64,000 nt of DNA from Spongisporangium articulatum. GTDB lineage: Bacteria > Actinomycetota > Actinomycetes > Actinomycetales > Kineosporiaceae. Below, one piece after another: positions 1 through 7,746 of the stretch. The notes below the pieces were generated by a model. It had not been told where the DNA came from, made no database searches, and saw only the letters and a program-made list of their open reading frames with translations. Position numbers and translations under genes: made by a program. How positions within the stretch are numbered: the stretch's first letter is position 1; each line of letters starts with the position of its first letter. Location: positions 62,001 to 126,000 of the forward strand of contig NZ_JBITLV010000001.1 in NCBI RefSeq assembly GCF_044465595.1, read 5' to 3'.

Positions 1-1042
1 TGGCGACCGATGCCCACAGCGAGACCGAACGGGCCCGGCGGGTCAGCTGGAGGCCGCGGTCGCTGAAGTTGACCTCGCCGCCGTGCGTGGCGGAGTCGGC
101 CAGGTAGTCGGGCAGCACGGTGAAGGCGCGTTCGAGGGCGCCGGACTCGCGGACCAGGAGGGCGCCGCATTCCATCGGCTGGAAGAACCACTTGTGCGGG
201 TCGAGGGTCACCGAGTCGGCCCGGCCGATCCCGGCCAGGGCCCGGGCCCCGCGGGCCGTGACGGTGGCGAACCCGCCGTAGGCGGCGTCGACGTGCAGCC
301 AGAGGTCGTGCTCGGCGCACAGGTCGGCGATGTCGTCGAGCGGGTCGACGGCGCCAGTGTTGGTGGCCCCGCCGGACGCCGAGACCAGCAGCGGCACGCG
401 GCCGGCGACCCGGTCGGCGGCCACGGCGGCGGCCAGCGCGTCGACGCGCAGCCGGAACCCGTCGTCCGAGGGGATGACGTGCACCTGGTCGGAGCGGAAG
501 CCGAGCACCCGCGCGGCCCGGCCGACCGAGGAGTGGGCCTGGTCGGAGCAGTAGATCATCGCATCGGCGTGCATCGCCCCCAGCAGCTGCTCGCGGGCCA
601 CCGCGAAGGCCATCAGGTTGGCCGCCGAACCGCCCGACGTGAGCACCCCCTCGGCCCCCTCGGGCAGGCCGAGCCAGGCCCGGAACCAGTCGAGGACGAC
701 GAGCTCCAGCCGGCTGGGCCCCGCCGACTCCGCCCACGACCCGGCGTAGACGTTCGCGACACTCGACATGAAGTCGACCAGCGCCGCGGGCCACGTGGTG
801 GAGCCGGGGATGTAGGCGAAGTAGCCGGGGTGCGCGACCCGGCTGGCGTGCGGGTACACGTCGTCGACGAGCGTGCCGAGGACGGCGTCGAGGCCGAGCG
901 GTGCCTTGGGCTCGTCGCCGGGCAGCAGGTCGGCCATGGCCTGCGGCGTCGCACGGCGGATGACGGGCCCCGGCTCGGCCATCCACGCGACCATGCGGTC
1001 GACCACGGCGTAGCCGGTACGGCGCATCTCTTCGGGCGTCAT
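1..1042 (-). CDS. Pyridoxal-phosphate-dependent aromatic amino acid decarboxylase family protein (3' part outside window)
   Basis: Reading the minus strand from the ATG at 1042 gives an open frame of 347 codons that leaves the window at base 1, so the C-terminus is missing. The protein shows the group II decarboxylase pattern: TSGGSAANLMA, HVDAAYGG and the lysine motif LDPHKWFF that forms the Schiff base with PLP. Family members decarboxylate aromatic amino acids such as tryptophan, tyrosine or DOPA; the substrate cannot be told from the sequence. An in-frame ATG at 1090 would add 16 residues, but MTPEEMRRTGYAVVDRM is the usual family start. It diverges from the thymidylate synthase gene. A long plus-strand frame over this region is a shadow. 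Confidence 0.9.
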   Translation of the reverse strand, partial: MTPEEMRRTGYAVVDRMVAWMAEPGPVIRRATPQAMADLLPGDEPKAPLGLDAVLGTLVDDVYPHASRVAHPGYFAYIPGSTTWPAALVDFMSSVANVYAGSWAESAGPSRLELVVLDWFRAWLGLPEGAEGVLTSGGSAANLMAFAVAREQLLGAMHADAMIYCSDQAHSSVGRAARVLGFRSDQVHVIPSDDGFRLRVDALAAAVAADRVAGRVPLLVSASGGATNTGAVDPLDDIADLCAEHDLWLHVDAAYGGFATVTARGARALAGIGRADSVTLDPHKWFFQPMECGALLVRESGALERAFTVLPDYLADSATHGGEVNFSDRGLQLTRRARSVSLWASVA

Positions 1043-1093
1043 GCTCAGGTCCACGAAGATCAGGATGCCGACGGCGTCGGTCAGATACATGCC

Positions 1094-1129
1094 TGCTGGC
1101 TCACCCCGGATACCCCGTGCTGGCTCACC
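1094..1129. repeat. 12-bp perfect direct repeat in the divergent promoter region
   Basis: TGCTGGCTCACC occurs at 1094-1105 and again at 1118-1129, a 24-base period (a little over two helical turns), between the decarboxylase and thymidylate synthase genes. The second copy ends exactly where the -10 hexamer of the thymidylate synthase gene begins. The position suggests a regulator binding site, but no regulator gene is nearby; a chance duplication is possible. Confidence 0.4.
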
Positions 1130-1135
1130 TAGAAT
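1130..1135 (+). promoter_or_regulatory. -10 hexamer of a probably leaderless thymidylate synthase transcript
   Basis: TAGAAT lies 7 bases before the GTG at 1143, with no purine-rich ribosome binding site between. This is the spacing expected when transcription starts on the first base of the start codon, which is common in Actinomycetota. Confidence 0.5.
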
Positions 1136-1142
1136 CCGTGAC

Positions 1143-2039
1143 GTGGAGTACTTACCGTTCGAGCGGCGCACGGCCTCGACCGCGTACCGGCAGGTGCTGG
1201 AGAACATCCGCACCTCCGGCATCCGGGTACCGACCCGGCAGGGTGTCGAGGCGCTCACGCTGATGCAGCAGACGATGGCGTTCCCGCTCGAGCAGGGTTT
1301 CCCGGTGATCACCGAGCGCAGCATCGGCTCGTTCTGGTCGAAGGCCATCGGCGAGCTGTGCGCCTTCATCAACGGCGCCACCACGTTGAAGGAGTTCGAG
1401 GAGTTCGGCTGCGACTGGTGGGGGCCCTGGGCCACGCCGGAGAAGACGCTGAAGAAGGGCATCGAGCCGGGCGGCATCGGGCCCGGGTCGTACGGCGGCG
1501 CGTTCCACGACTTCCCGACCAGCGAGGGCCCGGGCTTCGACCAGTTCGCCCACCTGGTCGAGCAGCTGCGCGAACTGCCCCGCGACCGCACGCATTTCGT
1601 CTCCCCGTGGATCCCGCAGTGGAACGTCCGGGGCGAGGGCAAGACGCCCCGGACGACGATCGCCCCCTGCCACGGCTGGGTGCACGTGCGCGTGCTGGAC
1701 GGCCGGTTGCACCTGCACATGTTCCAGCGCTCGGGGGACGTGCCGGTGGGGGTGCCGTCGAACATCGTCCAGTACGCGGCGCTCACGCTGATGTTGGAGC
1801 ACCTCACCGGTTTTCCCGCCGCCGGGTACTACCACACGATCTCCGACGCCCACATCTACGTCGACCAGCTCGACGCCGTCGGCACGATGCTGGAGCGTGA
1901 GCCGCTGCCCTACCCGACGGTGCAGCTGACGGAGGCCGGGCGCGCCGTCACCGACATCCACGGGTTCCGGGCCGAGCACTTCGAGCTGTCCGACTACCAC
2001 CCGCACAAGGGCATCCCACGCATCCCGGTGGCGACCTGA
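1143..2039 (+). CDS. thyA: Thymidylate synthase, divergent member
   Basis: Protein of 298 residues of the folate-dependent thymidylate synthase family, which methylates dUMP to dTMP. Visible landmarks are the nucleophile motif APCHGW, the dUMP loop QRSGDVPVGVPSNI with the asparagine that selects uracil over cytosine, and the HIY motif that binds the deoxyribose. The phosphate-binding site is unusual: where most enzymes have an Arg-Arg pair before SxW, this protein reads DRTHFVSPW, so one arginine is replaced by threonine. The GTG at 1143 fits a leaderless start behind TAGAAT; the frame is open back to 1041 but that part overlaps the decarboxylase start. DHFR follows 10 bases downstream and regenerates the folate oxidised here. 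Confidence 0.88.
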   Translation: MEYLPFERRTASTAYRQVLENIRTSGIRVPTRQGVEALTLMQQTMAFPLEQGFPVITERSIGSFWSKAIGELCAFINGATTLKEFEEFGCDWWGPWATPEKTLKKGIEPGGIGPGSYGGAFHDFPTSEGPGFDQFAHLVEQLRELPRDRTHFVSPWIPQWNVRGEGKTPRTTIAPCHGWVHVRVLDGRLHLHMFQRSGDVPVGVPSNIVQYAALTLMLEHLTGFPAAGYYHTISDAHIYVDQLDAVGTMLEREPLPYPTVQLTEAGRAVTDIHGFRAEHFELSDYHPHKGIPRIPVAT

Positions 2040-2049
2040 TGGCGGCCCG

Positions 2050-2559
2050 GTGAGCGTGCGCCTGCTGGTCGCCGCAGCCGAGAACGACGTGATCGGCCTC
2101 GACGGCGACCTGCCCTGGCACCTGAGCGCCGACCTGAAGCGGTTCGCGGCGCTGACCCGCGGGCACGTGGTCGTGATGGGCCGGCTGACCCACGAATCGA
2201 TCGTGGCCCGGCTCGGGAAACCGCTGCCCGGGCGGCATGCGGTGGTCGTCACCTCGCGCGCGCTCGAACCGCACCCGGACGTCGAGCCGGTCGCCACGGT
2301 CGAGGCGGCGCTCGAGCGGGCCGCCAAGGCCACCGCGGCGCGCGGGCTGGACGACTGGTTCGTGATCGGCGGCGCGCAGCTCTACACCGCGTTGCTGCCG
2401 GTGGTGGACGTGGTCGACCTGACCCGCGTGCACGCCGAGGTGGCCGGGGATGCCGCCCTGCCCCCCGGCTGGCTCGACCCGTTCGAAAGAGTCTCGGCGG
2501 AGAGGCATAGCGACGCCTCGGGCCTGGAGTTCTCGTTCGAACGCTGGGTGCGGCGGTGA
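2050..2559 (+). CDS. folA: Dihydrofolate reductase
   Basis: Protein of 169 residues that reduces dihydrofolate to tetrahydrofolate with NADPH in the cytoplasm. It carries the folate/NADPH signature GLDGDLPWHLSADLKRF near residues 15-31, the GRLTHES segment (GRxTxES in the family) and the IGGAQLY motif near residue 117. The length is normal for the chromosomal enzyme. It starts with GTG just after thymidylate synthase and overlaps the next gene by GTGA, so the three genes are probably co-transcribed and together close the dTMP/folate cycle. Confidence 0.92.
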   Translation: MSVRLLVAAAENDVIGLDGDLPWHLSADLKRFAALTRGHVVVMGRLTHESIVARLGKPLPGRHAVVVTSRALEPHPDVEPVATVEAALERAAKATAARGLDDWFVIGGAQLYTALLPVVDVVDLTRVHAEVAGDAALPPGWLDPFERVSAERHSDASGLEFSFERWVRR

Positions 2560-3005
2560 GCCTGTACTTCGTCGGCAACGCCCGGCACGCGGAACAGGCC
2601 GAGCGCATGCGCGCCCTCGAAGCGGCCGGCGTGTGCCTCTTCTGCCCCGAGCAGCTCGACGCCGAGCCGGCCGCCGGTCTCGTGGCGAGCACCGACGAAT
2701 GGACGGTGCGGCGCAACGACTTCCCGTACGCGGGGACGAAGCTGCACCTGCTCGTCGTCCCCCGGCGGCACGTGACCGACCTCGTCGACCTGCCCGACGC
2801 CGTCCTGGCGCAGTTCTGGCCGCTGGTGCGGTCCCTGCGTGAGGAGTTCGACCTGACCTACTACGGGTTGGGTGCCCGTTGCGGCGACCCGGCGTGCACC
2901 GGCGGGACCATCGCACACGTGCACGTGCACCTGCTGGTCGGCGACGTCGACGACCCGGGGCACGAGCCGGTGCGGCTGAAACTCAGCTCTCGTCGTTCGA
3001 ACTGA
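2556..3005 (+). CDS. HIT-family protein
   Basis: Protein of 149 residues with the histidine triad HVHVHLL near its C-terminus, the active site of nucleotide hydrolases and transferases of the HIT superfamily. Two cysteines near the N-terminus (GVCLFCPE) and two in ARCGDPACTGG could hold a metal. The GTG start overlaps the DHFR stop by GTGA, so translation is probably coupled. The last 23 bases overlap the end of the convergent deaminase-like gene. The substrate is unknown; the position beside dTMP synthesis suggests a nucleotide, which is inference. Confidence 0.8.
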   Translation: MSLYFVGNARHAEQAERMRALEAAGVCLFCPEQLDAEPAAGLVASTDEWTVRRNDFPYAGTKLHLLVVPRRHVTDLVDLPDAVLAQFWPLVRSLREEFDLTYYGLGARCGDPACTGGTIAHVHVHLLVGDVDDPGHEPVRLKLSSRRSN

Positions 3006-3837
3006 GGTCGACGGCGATCAGCTCGACCCCGGCGCCGCGCATCACCTCGGCCCCCGCCAACACCGAGTAGCCGCCCGCGAAGTAGCAGCGCGCGAAACCG
3101 ACCTCGGCGATCAGCCGTGAGCAGGCCGGGCACGGGAACGTCGTCACGTGCAGGTCGGCACCGGCCAGGCTGAACCCCTCGCGCGCGGCCCGGGCGATCA
3201 GGGCCTGCTCGGCGTGCACCGCTGTGCTGCGGTCGAGCTCGACGCCGCGCCGGAAGTCGTTGCGGGGGTCGCCGTCGACGTAGGGCGAGTACTCGGTGGG
3301 CAGGTGCCGGTTGTGCTCGACGGCCAGCACCGTCTCGCCGCGGGCGGCGACGGCCCCGACCTGCCGCCACCAGTCGGAGCTGCGGCCGGCGGCCTCGAAG
3401 GCGAGACCCTGCATGTGGCGTGCGTATTCGGCCTCCGACACGGCGCCGTCCCACTCGGCCGGGACCCCGGCGCGGCTCCACTCCCGGTCCCAGCGCAGGA
3501 AGGTGCGCTGCCAGACCACTCGCGCCCGCGCGTCCAACCCGAAGTCGGCCACGAGCGAGCGCATCAGGTCCTCGTCCGGGACGATCAGCTCACCCCCGGG
3601 TTCCACGGCCGACGGCAGGTCGGCCGGGGCCAGCACCCGCCCCCGGGGGACGAGCCCGAGCTTCAGCAGCCACTCGAGGGTCTCGGCGGCGTCCAGCGCC
3701 CGGATCTCCTTGCGCACCACCGGGTACTCGGACGCGAAATCCGGCCCGACGAGCAGGATCTCGGCGTCGGGGCGCTGCGCGAGGAGGCGCCGGTAGCCGG
3801 CGTGCAGCACCGGCAGGAAGAGCAGGAGTTGACTCAT
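2983..3837 (-). CDS. dCMP-deaminase-like protein with an N-terminal extension
   Basis: Protein of 284 residues. The C-terminal half is a zinc-dependent cytidine/deoxycytidylate deaminase domain: TAVHAEQALI supplies the zinc histidine and catalytic glutamate, and FPCPACSRLI the two zinc cysteines. Members convert dCMP to dUMP or act on related cytosine compounds. The first 140 residues are not part of a normal deaminase; they begin FLPVLHAGYRRLL, which faintly resembles the HxGH corner of nucleotidyltransferases. The ATG overlaps the stop of the upstream cytidylyltransferase-like gene by ATGA. A dUMP-producing role would feed the neighbouring thymidylate synthase on the other strand, but this is inferred from position only. 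Confidence 0.75.
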   Translation of the reverse strand: MSQLLLFLPVLHAGYRRLLAQRPDAEILLVGPDFASEYPVVRKEIRALDAAETLEWLLKLGLVPRGRVLAPADLPSAVEPGGELIVPDEDLMRSLVADFGLDARARVVWQRTFLRWDREWSRAGVPAEWDGAVSEAEYARHMQGLAFEAAGRSSDWWRQVGAVAARGETVLAVEHNRHLPTEYSPYVDGDPRNDFRRGVELDRSTAVHAEQALIARAAREGFSLAGADLHVTTFPCPACSRLIAEVGFARCYFAGGYSVLAGAEVMRGAGVELIAVDLSSNDES

Positions 3838-4454
3838 CGCTCCCCGGCGACTTCCGACACGATGCCGCTGATGAAGCTGGGCAGCCGCTCGGTGACCAGG
3901 TTGGCGATCTCGAAGTACGCGTTGCGCAGCCGGGCGCTCGTGCTGACCGTGGCCATCCGCTGCAGCACCTCGACCCGGCCGCACCAGTTGGCCTCGAGCT
4001 CGTCGATCTCGGCCTGCGAGTACGTCTCCTCGGTGGCCACCAGGACGTCGGGGCGGACCGCCTTGATCAGCGCCCACCGCGCGTCCTCGGGGTGCTTGAG
4101 CGCGACCAGGCCGACCCCGCGCTGGTGGGTGACCATGCGCAGCCGCTCCAGCTCGGGCACGGCCGGGCGGGTCTTGCCCTTGCGCTCGCGCACCTTGGCG
4201 TCGCTGTCGACGCCGACCACCAGGAAGTCGCCCATCTCCCGGGCCGCCTCCAGGTACATCGAGTGCCCCTCGTGGATCACGTCGAACGAGCCGCTGGTGA
4301 GCACGATCCGGCTGTCCTCGCGGGCCCGGATGGCCGTGACCAGCCGTTCCAGCTCGGCGAGCTCCTTGATGAACCGGTGGTCGAAGTGCGACCGGTCCTC
4401 CGCGAGGAGGTCGATCAGGGCGTCGTACCCCTGCGTCTCGGTGTCCGTTCCCAC
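3834..4454 (-). CDS. Cytidylyltransferase-fold nucleotidyltransferase
   Basis: Protein of 206 residues. The motif SGSFDVIHEGHSMYL near residue 55 is the GxFDxxHxGH nucleotide-binding signature of the cytidylyltransferase superfamily (RfaE-, TagD- and CoaD-like), and VSTSARLR near residue 170 corresponds to the second signature (ISTSxxR). Such enzymes transfer AMP or CMP to a phosphorylated substrate; the substrate is unknown. I chose the GTG at 4454 because the longer frame upstream is arginine/proline-rich shadow sequence inside the transglycosylase gene. It lies 10 bases after that gene and overlaps the deaminase-like gene by ATGA. The pairing with a deaminase suggests a cytosine-nucleotide pathway. 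Confidence 0.75.
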   Translation of the reverse strand: MGTDTETQGYDALIDLLAEDRSHFDHRFIKELAELERLVTAIRAREDSRIVLTSGSFDVIHEGHSMYLEAAREMGDFLVVGVDSDAKVRERKGKTRPAVPELERLRMVTHQRGVGLVALKHPEDARWALIKAVRPDVLVATEETYSQAEIDELEANWCGRVEVLQRMATVSTSARLRNAYFEIANLVTERLPSFISGIVSEVAGER

Positions 4455-4464
4455 CTGCGAAAGG

Positions 4465-5730
4465 CTACTCGACCGCCGGGCAGCTCGCGGTGGGCGACGG
4501 CTGCGGGGCGACGGTCGCCGACGGGGTGGCCGAGGCGCTCGCACACGTCGTCGACGGGGTGGACGACGGCTGCGGGGTGGCGGGGGCCGACGTGCTCGGC
4601 GGCGCCGTCGTCGGCTTCGTCGTCGGTGACGTCGGGGCGCTGGGCGAGGACGTCGCCGACGGGATGCCGGTCGGCGAGGCGGTCGGGGTGCTCGTCGGTT
4701 TCGTCGTCGGTTTGGTGGTCGGCGTCGGGTCGGGGTCGGCGGCCGGCGGCTTGCCGCCCGGCGTGGCCTCCTCGCCCTTGTCGTCGGTCTTCGTGTCGTT
4801 CGGCCGGGTCGGGAACGTGACGACGTGGCCCGAGGCGTAAGAGTCGGCGATCGACAGGACCAGGGACACGTAGCTGTCGGAGTGGTTGTACCGGTAGACC
4901 GCGGCCCAACGCCCCTTCTGCGTGAGCATGTTCGAGCCGCCGGCGCACAGGTACTTCCCGGCGGCGAGCGCGGCCGCGTTCATGTCCTGCGGGTTCTTGC
5001 CGCCCCCGTAGGCCTTCCAGGTGCCGGGGATGAACTGCATCGGCCCGACCGCCCGGTCGAACTGCGTGTCCCCGTCGTACTTCCCGTCGTCCGAGTCGGT
5101 GATCCGCGCGGAACGCGACCCGTCGAGCCGGATGCCGAGGATCGGCGGGCGCACGACGCCGTCGATGCCGATCGTGGAGCCGCCGAACCGGCCGTGGTTG
5201 CTCTCCACCCGGCCGATGCCGCCGAGCACCGACCAGTTGATGCCGCACGTCGGGTCGGACTTCGCCAGCTCGTTCGCGGCGTTGACGTAGGCCCGGTAGG
5301 CGGCCTGCGGGATGCCCGAGGCGGTCAGCGTGGACGCCGACCCGACGCCGTAGGGGGTGTCGGCCGGGTTCTGGGCCGTGGGCACCGTGCCCGAGGGCGG
5401 CAGGTTGGACCCGCCGGACCACAGCCCGTCGTAGTAGAAACTCTCGTTCTCGACGGTCGACGCCGGTGCGGCCGGTGCGGCGACCACGGGCAGCAGGTGC
5501 TGCGACGCCGACAGCGAGAGGACGGCGAGCGGGAAGAGGGTGAGCAGCAGGTAGCGCTGGCGGTGGATGGTCCAGCGCCCGACTCGGCGGATGACGCCGG
5601 GATGCATGGACGCGGGCAAGGGAACGTTCCCGGTCCAGGCCCGGACCGGGAATTTCGTGATGTCACGCCACAGCCGCGTCGCGGTGGCTCCCCCTCGCCT
5701 CACCCGATCCATGGTGCCATTTGTGGACAT
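4465..5730 (-). CDS. Lytic transglycosylase with long Pro/Thr/Ser-rich tail
   Basis: Protein of 421 residues that should cleave peptidoglycan glycan strands outside the membrane. A membrane segment lies near residues 58-80. The catalytic domain follows at about 120-300, with GGIGRVESNHGRF carrying the likely catalytic glutamate, then VGPMQFIPGTW and AVYRYNHSDSY as in MltB/Slt-type enzymes. The last 110 residues are low-complexity Pro-Thr-Ser-Ala sequence, probably a cell-wall-spanning tail. It sits 47 bases after pstB at the distal end of the Pst/surface-protein block and could open the wall for the large surface proteins encoded upstream, which is inference. Confidence 0.85.
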   Translation of the reverse strand: MSTNGTMDRVRRGGATATRLWRDITKFPVRAWTGNVPLPASMHPGVIRRVGRWTIHRQRYLLLTLFPLAVLSLSASQHLLPVVAAPAAPASTVENESFYYDGLWSGGSNLPPSGTVPTAQNPADTPYGVGSASTLTASGIPQAAYRAYVNAANELAKSDPTCGINWSVLGGIGRVESNHGRFGGSTIGIDGVVRPPILGIRLDGSRSARITDSDDGKYDGDTQFDRAVGPMQFIPGTWKAYGGGKNPQDMNAAALAAGKYLCAGGSNMLTQKGRWAAVYRYNHSDSYVSLVLSIADSYASGHVVTFPTRPNDTKTDDKGEEATPGGKPPAADPDPTPTTKPTTKPTSTPTASPTGIPSATSSPSAPTSPTTKPTTAPPSTSAPATPQPSSTPSTTCASASATPSATVAPQPSPTASCPAVE

Positions 5731-5777
5731 AGGTGTCTCGACCAGGACCAAATCGTCGGTACGACCTCGCGTCCCGT

Positions 5778-6797
5778 TCACCCGAACCGCCCGTTCACGT
5801 AGTCGGAGGTCCGCTGGTCCTGGGGGCGACTGAACATGGCGTCGGTGAGGCCGTGCTCGACGATCCCGCCCGGGGTACCGGCCTCGGCGAGGAAGAAGGC
5901 GCACCGGTCGGAGACGCGGGCCGCCTGCTGCATGTTGTGGGTGACGATCACGATCGTCACCTCGTCGACGAGTTCCCGGATGGTCTGCTCGATCCGCCGG
6001 GTGGACGTCGGGTCGAGCGCCGAACACGGCTCGTCCATCAGCAGCACCTTGGGCTTGATGGCCAGCGACCGGGCGATGCACAACCGCTGCTGCTGTCCGC
6101 CGGACAGGGCGCCACCGGGTGAGCGCAGCCGGTCGCGGACCTCCTTCCACAGACCCGCCTTGCTCAGGCACTCCTCGACCAGATCGTCCTTGGTGTCTCG
6201 GCTCGCCTTCAGGCCGGTCAGCTTCAGTCCGGCCAGGACGTTGTCGTAGATCGACATCGTCGGGAACGGGTTGGGCTTCTGGAAGACCATCCCGACCTGG
6301 CGCCGGGCCTCGGTCAACCGCCGGTCGCGGGCGTAGAGGTCCTCCCCGGCCAGCAGCACCTCGCCGGCCAGCGAGGCGCTGGGGATCAGCTCGTGCATCC
6401 GGTTGAGGATCCGCAGGAAGGTCGACTTGCCGCACCCCGAGGGCCCGATCAGGGCTGTCACCTCACCGGCCCGCATGTGCAGGGAGACGTCCTGGAGCAC
6501 CTTGTGTTCGCCGAACCAGGCCGAGATGTGCCGCGCGTCCAGTCCGACCAGGTCGGGCGACGGCATCCGCGCGCCCCGGGCGCCGGCCACGAGCGGCTCG
6601 GGGCGGGCGGGGGCGACGGGCGGCAGCACCTCGGTGTCCCCGGGCCCGGCGATCGCGGCGGTCACGAAGGCGTCCGGGACGGCTGCGGGCGCAGCCGGGA
6701 CATCCGGTTGACCGCCGGTCATCTGCGCGTGCAGCGCCCAGAGCTCGCGCTTCAGCTCGTCGAAGCTGGGTTGCGGGGTCTCGTCGGGCTCGGTCAT
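5778..6797 (-). CDS. pstB: Phosphate ABC transporter ATP-binding protein
   Basis: Protein of 339 residues that powers the PstSCAB phosphate importer at the inner face of the membrane. Walker A is GPSGCGKST, the signature is LSGGQQQRL, Walker B is VLLMDEPCSALD and the switch histidine is in VTHNMQQ. The Q-loop GMVFQKPNPFPTMSIYDNV is typical of PstB. An N-terminal extension of about 85 Ala/Pro-rich residues is not normal for PstB. The ATG at 6797 follows GGAAGGA. The gene is separated from pstC and pstA by about 14 kb of surface-protein and binding-protein genes, although in most bacteria pstB follows pstA directly. Confidence 0.93.
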   Translation of the reverse strand: MTEPDETPQPSFDELKRELWALHAQMTGGQPDVPAAPAAVPDAFVTAAIAGPGDTEVLPPVAPARPEPLVAGARGARMPSPDLVGLDARHISAWFGEHKVLQDVSLHMRAGEVTALIGPSGCGKSTFLRILNRMHELIPSASLAGEVLLAGEDLYARDRRLTEARRQVGMVFQKPNPFPTMSIYDNVLAGLKLTGLKASRDTKDDLVEECLSKAGLWKEVRDRLRSPGGALSGGQQQRLCIARSLAIKPKVLLMDEPCSALDPTSTRRIEQTIRELVDEVTIVIVTHNMQQAARVSDRCAFFLAEAGTPGGIVEHGLTDAMFSRPQDQRTSDYVNGRFG

Positions 6798-6822
6798 CTC
6801 GGGTCCTTCCGTGGAGTACACG

Positions 6823-7746
6823 TCACATCAGGTTCGGCAGGAGGCGGGCAACCTGCTGGGAGAGCCCGACGGCCAGGGCGAGCACGGCGGGCAGCCCGAC
6901 CAGCCAGACCTGGGCGGCCCCCCACCGGGTCCGCAACCAGGTCAGCAGCAGGGCGGCCAGCAGCAGGCCCTGGGCCAGCAGCAGGATCGGAACCCACGCG
7001 GAATCGTCCGATTGCAGGGGCTTCTCGGCCTCAGGGAGGCTCGACGTGGTGATCGGCCGGAGCGGGTTCTCCTGCACCTTGGAGACCAGCTGCGCGTCGA
7101 CGTAGAGGAGGCCCTCGGGAACGAACATCGGCCCGGTCGCCGTGACGAGCCGCAGCCGCCCGGTCCCGGCGGCCGGGGCCGCGGGCATGGGGTCGCCGGC
7201 CCGCCGGACCGCGATGACCCGGTACGAGTGCCTGCCCTGCCCGGTGGTCACCTGGAGGACGGCGCCGCGGCGCAGCTGGTCGAGGTGGGCGAAGGGGGCG
7301 CCGAACGCCCCGTGCCGGGCGTAGATCAGCGCGATCCCCGCCTGTCCGGGGAGCGCGGTGTCGCGGCGGTGCCCGGGCCCGGACTGCAGAACCCCCGACG
7401 TCGTTCCCTCGAAGACGATCTCGTTGACCCCGATCTGGGGAATGGTCAGCGTCGCGACCGGGGTGCCCAGCTTGAGCGGCTTCCCGTCGGACCCGAGCTG
7501 CCCGACGGGGGCCGTCGCGTTGGCCAGCGCGCTGCGGAAGGCGTCGTAGGCCACCTGCTGGTCGCGGACGTGCTTGACCGTTCCGAGCCCGGAGAGCGTG
7601 GCGACGAAGGTGAACATCAGGATGCCGAGGATCACCAGGGCGGTGCCGGCCACGTCGCCGTAGCCGAGCCGCGTGGTCACGGCCACGCGGGCCGCTGTCC
7701 GGGGCCGGGCGACGGTCGTCGCGGACCGCTCGACGACGACCGTCAC
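6823..7746 (-). CDS. Sortase-like membrane protein lacking the catalytic cysteine
   Basis: Protein of 307 residues with one N-terminal membrane segment (about 33-55), an outer sortase-type domain (about 90-222) and two C-terminal membrane segments (about 251-272 and 277-297). The sortase histidine is present in YARHGAFGAPFAHL (H145), as in class E enzymes. The strand that should carry the nucleophile reads LRLVTATGPM, with alanine in place of cysteine, and the whole protein contains no cysteine. It cannot be a normal transpeptidase; it may be a binding or scaffolding pseudo-enzyme. The GTG start overlaps the stop of the upstream Ig-repeat gene by GTGA, and pstB follows 25 bases later. Confidence 0.8.
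   Translation of the reverse strand: MTVVVERSATTVARPRTAARVAVTTRLGYGDVAGTALVILGILMFTFVATLSGLGTVKHVRDQQVAYDAFRSALANATAPVGQLGSDGKPLKLGTPVATLTIPQIGVNEIVFEGTTSGVLQSGPGHRRDTALPGQAGIALIYARHGAFGAPFAHLDQLRRGAVLQVTTGQGRHSYRVIAVRRAGDPMPAAPAAGTGRLRLVTATGPMFVPEGLLYVDAQLVSKVQENPLRPITTSSLPEAEKPLQSDDSAWVPILLLAQGLLLAALLLTWLRTRWGAAQVWLVGLPAVLALAVGLSQQVARLLPNLM

Noticed and set aside
83..1132. Long plus-strand open frame of 349 codons
   Set aside because: It is the shadow of the PLP-dependent decarboxylase on the minus strand, which has clear catalytic motifs; the plus translation is Gly/Arg/Val-rich without any family pattern.
3148..4820. Overlapping plus-strand frames of 493 and 466 codons
   Set aside because: Shadows of the deaminase-like, cytidylyltransferase-fold and transglycosylase genes on the minus strand; no start signal and no domain.
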